From Halorussus limi (GTDB taxonomy: Archaea; Halobacteriota; Halobacteria; Halobacteriales; Haladaptataceae), in assembly GCF_023238205.1 (NCBI RefSeq), contig NZ_CP096659.1, forward strand, positions 3,515,901 through 3,579,900: 64,000 nucleotides of DNA, read 5' to 3'. This document shows, piece by piece, positions 58,626 through 64,000 of the stretch. Below the pieces are notes generated by a model. The model saw only the letters and a program-made list of their open reading frames with translations, had not been told where the DNA came from and searched no databases. The position numbers and the translations under genes are program-made. How positions within the stretch are numbered: the first letter of the stretch is position 1; every line of letters starts with the position of its first letter.

Positions 58626-61044
58626 AAACGAGCAAACCCACTTCGCGAACAGTATCGAACGCGCGGCCGAGAAAGTCGGCTCGGTCTGGCCGCTCCACTC
58701 GTTCGTCACGGCCAATCCGCTGTCCGGCTTCGAAGACCGGCCGTTCCACGAGGCGGTCGCCGAGGCCGAACAGCTGTTCGGCGGTAGGGGTTATCCACAT
58801 CCCTCCGTCTTCAGACAGGCTTGGGAGAACGGCCAAATCGAACGAGAGGTGCTTTCCGCCGAGCTAGAAGCCCACGGCTTCGACGAGAACCCGGAGACGT
58901 TGTTGGACGAGATGGAGACGACCGAGTCCGCCTCTCCCTCTGAGACCGACTCCAACACGGAGGAGGTCGACCGCGTCCTCTCGAAGTGGCTCGCCGCCTT
59001 CCTCGACCAGGGGAACGCCAAGTGGCCGATGCCCGACCGCGAAGACGGGTTCTACGCGGCCTGGCGTGCGGTGGCTCCCTACGATGGCGATGTTCCCGGC
59101 TGTGACGGTCCGTCCGACCTTCCGGAAACCCCGATAGCGGCGCTGGAAGACGTTCTGGCGGACTATCCACAGGGAGAGTGGGAGACGATCTTCGAGCAAC
59201 AACTCGCCGCCCTCCCCGGCTGGACCGGCTTCATCAAACAGCGGACCAGCGACGACGCCGACGCGTGGCAGTCGAGCTATCCCATCTCGCTGACCGAGTA
59301 TCTCGCGGTCCGTCTGCTCCTCGCGGATTTCCTCGATGCCCCTATCCAGCCGAACGAACACGACACCGAATCGGTCGAGAACGACGAGGTTCCGCTGCCG
59401 GAGATATGGCTGACCGCGTGGGAAAAGAGCCACCGTGACCGGCTGCTGGAGGCGGTGTCACAACCTAACCGGGAGACCACTACTGCGGACGAATCCGCTC
59501 GTCCGGCCGCACAGCTCGTGTTCTGTATCGACACGCGCTCGGAGATTATCCGCCGCCACATCGAGGCAGTCGGCCCGTACGAAACCCACGGCTACGCGGG
59601 GTTCTTCGGTGTCCCGATGCGCTATCAGGCGTACGACGCGGACGTGTCTGTCGATGCCTGTCCGCCGATCGTCGACGCCCAGCACCGTATCACTGATCGG
59701 CCTGCGAGGAGAGCGGACGCCACACGGGAGCGCTACGACCGCTGGCAGGGCGCTCTGGATGCAGGGAGGAAAGTGCTCAAAGCCCTCAAGGCCAACACGG
59801 CGGCGGCGTTCAGCTTCGTCGAGAACGCCGGGCCAGGGTACGGCGTCGCGCTGACTGCTCGGACGCTCCTACCCGCTCGCGTCTACGACGCACTTCACGA
59901 CACCGACCGCACGCCCGACGAACACGAGTTCTGTGAGCCGTCGGTCGATTACAACCCGGACGCCGTCCACTCCCTCCGGGAAGGGCTCTCGTTGGAGGAG
60001 AAAGTCGAGTACGCCCAGACCGCCTTCGAACTGATGGGCTGGGAGGAGTTCGCCCGACTCGTCGTGTTCACCGGCCACACCAGCCAGACGACCAACAACC
60101 CGTTCGATTCGAGTCTGGACTGCGGCGCCTGTGCCGGCAACCCCGGCGGCCCGAACGCTCGCGTCCTCGCGGCCATCTGCAACGACGAAGCCGTCAAGGC
60201 CGAACTGCGCGAACGCGGGTTCGACATCCCCGAAGACACCGCGTTCCTCGCCGCAGAACACAACACGACGACCGACGAAATCACCCTGTTCGACAGCGAG
60301 GTGCCCGAGAGTCACCGGGAAGACCTCGAACAGTTGCGTGAGGACCTCACGCAGGCGCAGACTCGCGCGACGGCGGAGCGGACGGAATCGATGGCGGACG
60401 AGACTGCCGATAGCGTTCGCGAAACGCAGCGTCGGGCCGCCGACTGGGCGGAGACGCGCCCCGAGTGGGGACTGGCCGGCAACGCCTCGTTCGTTATCGG
60501 CCCGCGCGAGTTGACGGAGGACGAAACCCTCGACGGTCGTACGTTCCTCCACTCCTACGACTGGCGTACCGATTCGGAGGGCGAGGCACTGGAGGCCATC
60601 ATGACTGGGCCGCTCGTGGTCACGCAGTGGATCAACAACCAGTACTACTTCGCCACGGTCGATAACGCCGTCTACGGAAGTGGCTCGAAAGTGACGCAGA
60701 ACCCCGTCGGCAACGTCGGTGTGTTCCAAGGGAACGGCGGCGACCTGATGACCGGACTTCCGCTCCAGTCGCTCTACGCCGACGCAGACCAGCCACACCA
60801 CCAGCCGTTGCGTTTGACTGCACTGATTCACGCACCTGTCGACCGGGTTACAGAGATTCTCCGTCAGCACGAACAGCTCGTGCAACTCCTCGACAACGGC
60901 TGGATACAACTGACAGTAATCGATCCCGAACAGGACAACGCACCGCTCCACTATCAGGAGACCATGGAATGGGAGCTAATCCAACCGGAGCGGTCCTCTA
61001 CCGAGCCACCCGTCCAGACGGTTTCGGGAAGTGTGGCTGATTAA
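58615..61044 (+). CDS. dabA: DabA, zinc-dependent inorganic carbon uptake subunit (DUF2309)
   Basis: An 809-residue peripheral membrane protein of the DUF2309/UPF0753 family, a carbonic-anhydrase-like unit that, with DabB, traps CO2 as cytoplasmic bicarbonate. The zinc ligands expected from the characterised bacterial DabA are here: Cys304 and Asp306 (LVFCIDTRSE), His488 (VFTGHTSQTTNN) and Cys503 or Cys506 (LDCGACAGNPGG). Other family parts are IRRHIEAVGPYETHGYAGFF and QPHHQPLRLTALIHAP. It starts inside the end of dabB (11-base overlap). Third codon positions look less uniformly G/C than in neighbouring genes. Confidence 0.94.
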   Translation: MTLENEQTHFANSIERAAEKVGSVWPLHSFVTANPLSGFEDRPFHEAVAEAEQLFGGRGYPHPSVFRQAWENGQIEREVLSAELEAHGFDENPETLLDEMETTESASPSETDSNTEEVDRVLSKWLAAFLDQGNAKWPMPDREDGFYAAWRAVAPYDGDVPGCDGPSDLPETPIAALEDVLADYPQGEWETIFEQQLAALPGWTGFIKQRTSDDADAWQSSYPISLTEYLAVRLLLADFLDAPIQPNEHDTESVENDEVPLPEIWLTAWEKSHRDRLLEAVSQPNRETTTADESARPAAQLVFCIDTRSEIIRRHIEAVGPYETHGYAGFFGVPMRYQAYDADVSVDACPPIVDAQHRITDRPARRADATRERYDRWQGALDAGRKVLKALKANTAAAFSFVENAGPGYGVALTARTLLPARVYDALHDTDRTPDEHEFCEPSVDYNPDAVHSLREGLSLEEKVEYAQTAFELMGWEEFARLVVFTGHTSQTTNNPFDSSLDCGACAGNPGGPNARVLAAICNDEAVKAELRERGFDIPEDTAFLAAEHNTTTDEITLFDSEVPESHREDLEQLREDLTQAQTRATAERTESMADETADSVRETQRRAADWAETRPEWGLAGNASFVIGPRELTEDETLDGRTFLHSYDWRTDSEGEALEAIMTGPLVVTQWINNQYYFATVDNAVYGSGSKVTQNPVGNVGVFQGNGGDLMTGLPLQSLYADADQPHHQPLRLTALIHAPVDRVTEILRQHEQLVQLLDNGWIQLTVIDPEQDNAPLHYQETMEWELIQPERSSTEPPVQTVSGSVAD

Positions 61045-61372
61045 GTCGGGACCCTATAAATCGAGACAAACCCACAAGGGTCGTGGTCCCCACGAAGCCG
61101 AATTTTTGGCTACCGTTTCTCCCGCTGTTCGACCTTGTTCAGTTCTATCAACAGCCTGAAAATCGCCTTCACCAAGTTCGCGTCCACGTCGAACTGTTCG
61201 GCGTTCTCGCCCGCGCGGTCCATCACGCGCTGCTCTTGGTCCTCGTCGGTCGTCGGCATCTCTCGCTCGGCCTTGACCTGCGCGACCGTCTCGGCCACGT
61301 AGGTCCGTCGGGCGATGAGTTCCACGATTTCCTGGTCGATGCTCTCTATCTCCTCGCGGAGTTCCGCGAGGT

Positions 61373-62248
<876 letters not shown>

Positions 62249-62350
62249 GCCCGGGACTCTCTCGCGGGTCGTAATGACGCTGGTGGTTGGTGCAATCGGG
62301 GTTGTCGCCGAAACGCACCCCTTTTCCCCGACCCCGACGAAAATCCGGAC

Positions 62351-62779
62351 ATGAGCGCACGCAACGACGTGGCCCCCGACACGCTCGGCGTCGAGTTGGG
62401 CGAGGACGGCATCGTCGTGGAGTACACCGACGGCCGGGAGGCCTACTACCGCGGGGTCCCGGAGAAGAAGTCGGGCACCCTCCGGACCCAACCCGGCAAA
62501 CTCGTCCAGATTCTCGTGACGGACCCGACCGAGACCGAGGGCGTGCTGATGTACGTCAACGACCGCAACACCCACGACGACATCCTCGAATCGACCGGCG
62601 TGGGTCGAGTGATGCTCGGTAAGGACGAGGAAGAGGAGCTGTTCCCCGGCGTCACGGTGCGCGTTGACGGCTACGCCATCGAGGTCGAGGCCGACCCGGA
62701 GGTCGCTCGCGGCCGGGTGTTCGTCTTCGAGGAGGACGAACTCGGCGAGCGGTCCTACGAACTGGTCAACGAGGACTGA
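62351..62779 (+). CDS. DUF5796 family protein
   Basis: A 142-residue conserved haloarchaeal protein: DTLGVELGEDGIVVEYTDGREAYYRGVPEKKSGTLRTQPGKLVQILVTDPTETEGVLMYVNDRNTHDDILESTGVGRVML in outline, then FPGVTVRVDGYAIEVEADPEVARGRVFVFEEDELGE. I recognise DUF5796. It looks like an all-beta protein. Function unknown. Its stop is 1 base from the next gene's ATG, so they are a unit. Confidence 0.8.
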   Translation: MSARNDVAPDTLGVELGEDGIVVEYTDGREAYYRGVPEKKSGTLRTQPGKLVQILVTDPTETEGVLMYVNDRNTHDDILESTGVGRVMLGKDEEEELFPGVTVRVDGYAIEVEADPEVARGRVFVFEEDELGERSYELVNED

Positions 62780-62780
62780 G

Positions 62781-63026
62781 ATGCCGCTCCCGAAACGCTG
62801 GCGGACGCTGAACCGGCAGACGGTCGGGTCCGCGCCCGAGCAGTACGGCGTCTACGAACTCGGCGAGGACGGCGCGGTCCTCGAAGTCGGGTGGGGCGTC
62901 CTCCGCGACGAACTCAAGGACGCGCTGGCCTACGGGTCGGGCGACGAGGTTCGCTGGGAGACCTGCCAGACGGAGGCCGAGGCGCGGGAGTTGGCCGACG
63001 AACACCGTGAGCGCGCCGGGTTGTAG
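62781..63026 (+). CDS. Small conserved haloarchaeal protein, DUF7508-like
   Basis: An 81-residue protein directly downstream of the DUF5796 gene (1-base gap). It reads PLPKRWRTLNRQTVGSAPE, then QYGVYELGEDGAVLEVGWG and VLRDELKDALAYGSGDEVRWE, with a final helix ELADEHRERAGL. The YGVYELGE...LRDELKDAL pattern fits DUF7508 as I remember it (a GIY-YIG-nuclease-like fold has been suggested for such proteins, unverified here). Function unknown. Confidence 0.7.
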   Translation: MPLPKRWRTLNRQTVGSAPEQYGVYELGEDGAVLEVGWGVLRDELKDALAYGSGDEVRWETCQTEAEARELADEHRERAGL

Positions 63027-63134
63027 TGCCGGACGGCGCGGGTCGAATCTCCCGCGAGCGTCGTTCGACCACTCGTCAGGCATCGTGAGTTTGTGCCTTC
63101 CACAGTGCGGAACACACGACTGGACAGCGACCGC

Positions 63135-63602
63135 TCATTCTAATGGCTGTGCGTAGTCGACTTGTTTCGGACGGAAACCCGTGTCACGGTAGAACCGGCG
63201 CGCGTCCTCGTTCCGCCACTCACAGGAGACCTTGAGGTGGTCGCACCCCCGCTCGCGGGCCAGTTCTTTCACACGCTCGACGACTTCCGTGCCGTGGCCC
63301 TGATTCCGGTGGTCTTCGTCGATGGCGAGGTCAACGATGCGGAGGTACTGCGAGTACTGCCGCGACGGGTGGTGGCCCTCGCGGAGTGTGAGATAGCCGA
63401 TCGTCTCGCTGTCGTGGACGACGAGATAGATGGAAGTGTTCTCGTCGTCGAGGAGAGCGCGGAAGCCATCGTCCGAAACCTCGTGGACGTCCGCGTAGAC
63501 GAGTTCGTTCAGGTCGGAGTACTCCTCCATCGCACTTGCGAGGGCGTACCAGCGGTCGACGAGCGCATCGAGGTCGTCGAGGGTGGCTTCGACGAGTTCC
63601 AT
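63135..63602 (-). CDS. GNAT-family N-acetyltransferase
   Basis: A 155-residue acetyltransferase. Strand 4 and the acetyl-CoA loop are YLRIVDLAIDEDHRNQGHGTEVVERVKELARERG, with the Q/R-x2-GxG motif as NQGHGTE. The C-terminus has CEWRNEDARRFYRDTGFRPKQVDY, the usual N-acetyltransferase end. The acceptor is unknown. It is a single gene; upstream sequence 63603-63803 has no gene but an AT-rich AAAACTATATC (about 63631-63641) that may be its promoter. Confidence 0.87.
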   Translation of the reverse strand: MELVEATLDDLDALVDRWYALASAMEEYSDLNELVYADVHEVSDDGFRALLDDENTSIYLVVHDSETIGYLTLREGHHPSRQYSQYLRIVDLAIDEDHRNQGHGTEVVERVKELARERGCDHLKVSCEWRNEDARRFYRDTGFRPKQVDYAQPLE

Positions 63603-63803
63603 ACTACGACTCCCGAGCGCCTCTCCTTTAAAACTATATCTGGCGTGATAGGTTCTGTCACTCCCCTACATGCGAGGCCCGCTGAAACAGGAGATGGCTT
63701 CTCTCCATCTGGACAAAGTTGGGCACGGAGTGTGACGGACACGCGCGCTGTATCTTGCAAGTCACTCTCGACCCATCGACCGTCCCGAAGTCGAGACGCC
63801 GGA

Positions 63804-63938
63804 CTACTGGATGTACGAGGGGTCCTCGTGGTCGCAGTTCGCCTCGTGTTGCTTGGCGTCGTCCTCGTCGTCGAACATCATCCCGCACCCCTCGCACTTG
63901 TACCACGTCATCTCGTCTCGCTCGGTTGTGACGACCAT
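63804..63938 (-). CDS. 44-residue zinc-finger protein, DUF7128-like
   Basis: A short minus-strand gene. It encodes MVVTTERDEMTWYKCEGCG, then MMFDDEDDAKQHEANCDHEDPSYIQ. The Cys-x2-Cys plus His-x3-Cys (KCEGCG...KQHEANC) forms a C2HC-type zinc finger, and the fixed C-terminus EDPSYIQ and start MVVTTERD are characteristic of the haloarchaeal DUF7128 micro-protein as I recall it. It has no operon partner here. Confidence 0.75.
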   Translation of the reverse strand: MVVTTERDEMTWYKCEGCGMMFDDEDDAKQHEANCDHEDPSYIQ

Positions 63939-64000
63939 GTTCGTAGATACACCCGACGAAAGTAAATCGTTTGCCCCGACGGGGGTCCACCGGCCTCCGA

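Overview
The window reads as chromosomal DNA of a haloarchaeon (class Halobacteria). Third codon positions are very GC-rich, predicted proteins are Asp/Glu-rich, secreted proteins carry twin-arginine signals, promoters are TATA-type elements 30-35 bases upstream of starts (implying short or absent leaders), and many proteins belong to families I know only from haloarchaea (HalOD1, DUF7504, DUF7344, DUF5785, DUF5796). A complete methylaspartate-cycle gene set points to a Haloarcula/Haladaptatus/Halorussus-like lineage; I cannot name the genus.

Layout. 0-9 kb: APC permease with universal stress protein (USP) domain, a USP, small regulators, a Rieske protein, a beta-propeller protein, tRNA-Thr, GNAT and phosphoglycerate kinase. 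9-17.6 kb: a branched-chain-amino-acid-type ABC transporter: two tandem paralogous binding proteins on the plus strand facing a livH-livM-livG-livF operon on the minus strand; LivG, LivM and LivH are all enlarged by internal insertions. 17.9-21.5 kb: CBS/zinc-ribbon protein, GTP cyclohydrolase III, cold-shock protein, uridine kinase, DUF5785. 21.6-28.3 kb: methylaspartate-cycle cluster, with mct divergent from mamA-mamB-mal-mch-lyase and a perfect inverted repeat around the shared TATA box. 28.3-28.6 kb: tRNA-Ser whose 3' end lies in a 64-bp direct repeat. 28.6-51.2 kb: housekeeping stretch with aroC, aroA, tyrA, uracil-DNA glycosylase, SurE, an Xaa-Pro-type peptidase, an aldo-keto reductase fused to a membrane anchor, and two DUF7504 signalling modules. 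51.3-61.05 kb: an inorganic-carbon district (beta-carbonic anhydrase, FNT channel, a cupredoxin gene broken by an in-frame TGA, an Lrp-type regulator, a carbonic anhydrase remnant, and DabB-DabA). 61.1-64 kb: chorismate mutase, archaeal shikimate kinase, small conserved haloarchaeal proteins.

How the genes work together. The 21.6-28.3 kb cluster turns glutamate into glyoxylate plus propionyl-CoA for growth on acetyl-CoA-yielding substrates. Propionyl-CoA is then carboxylated with bicarbonate, by an enzyme not in this window, so the carbonic anhydrase, FNT channel and DabAB system may feed it; that link is inference. Late shikimate and tyrosine steps (aroK, aroA, aroC, chorismate mutase, tyrA) are all present but spread over about 30 kb. 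Two short genes (3326-3430 and 63804-63938) were found by reading the minus strand directly.
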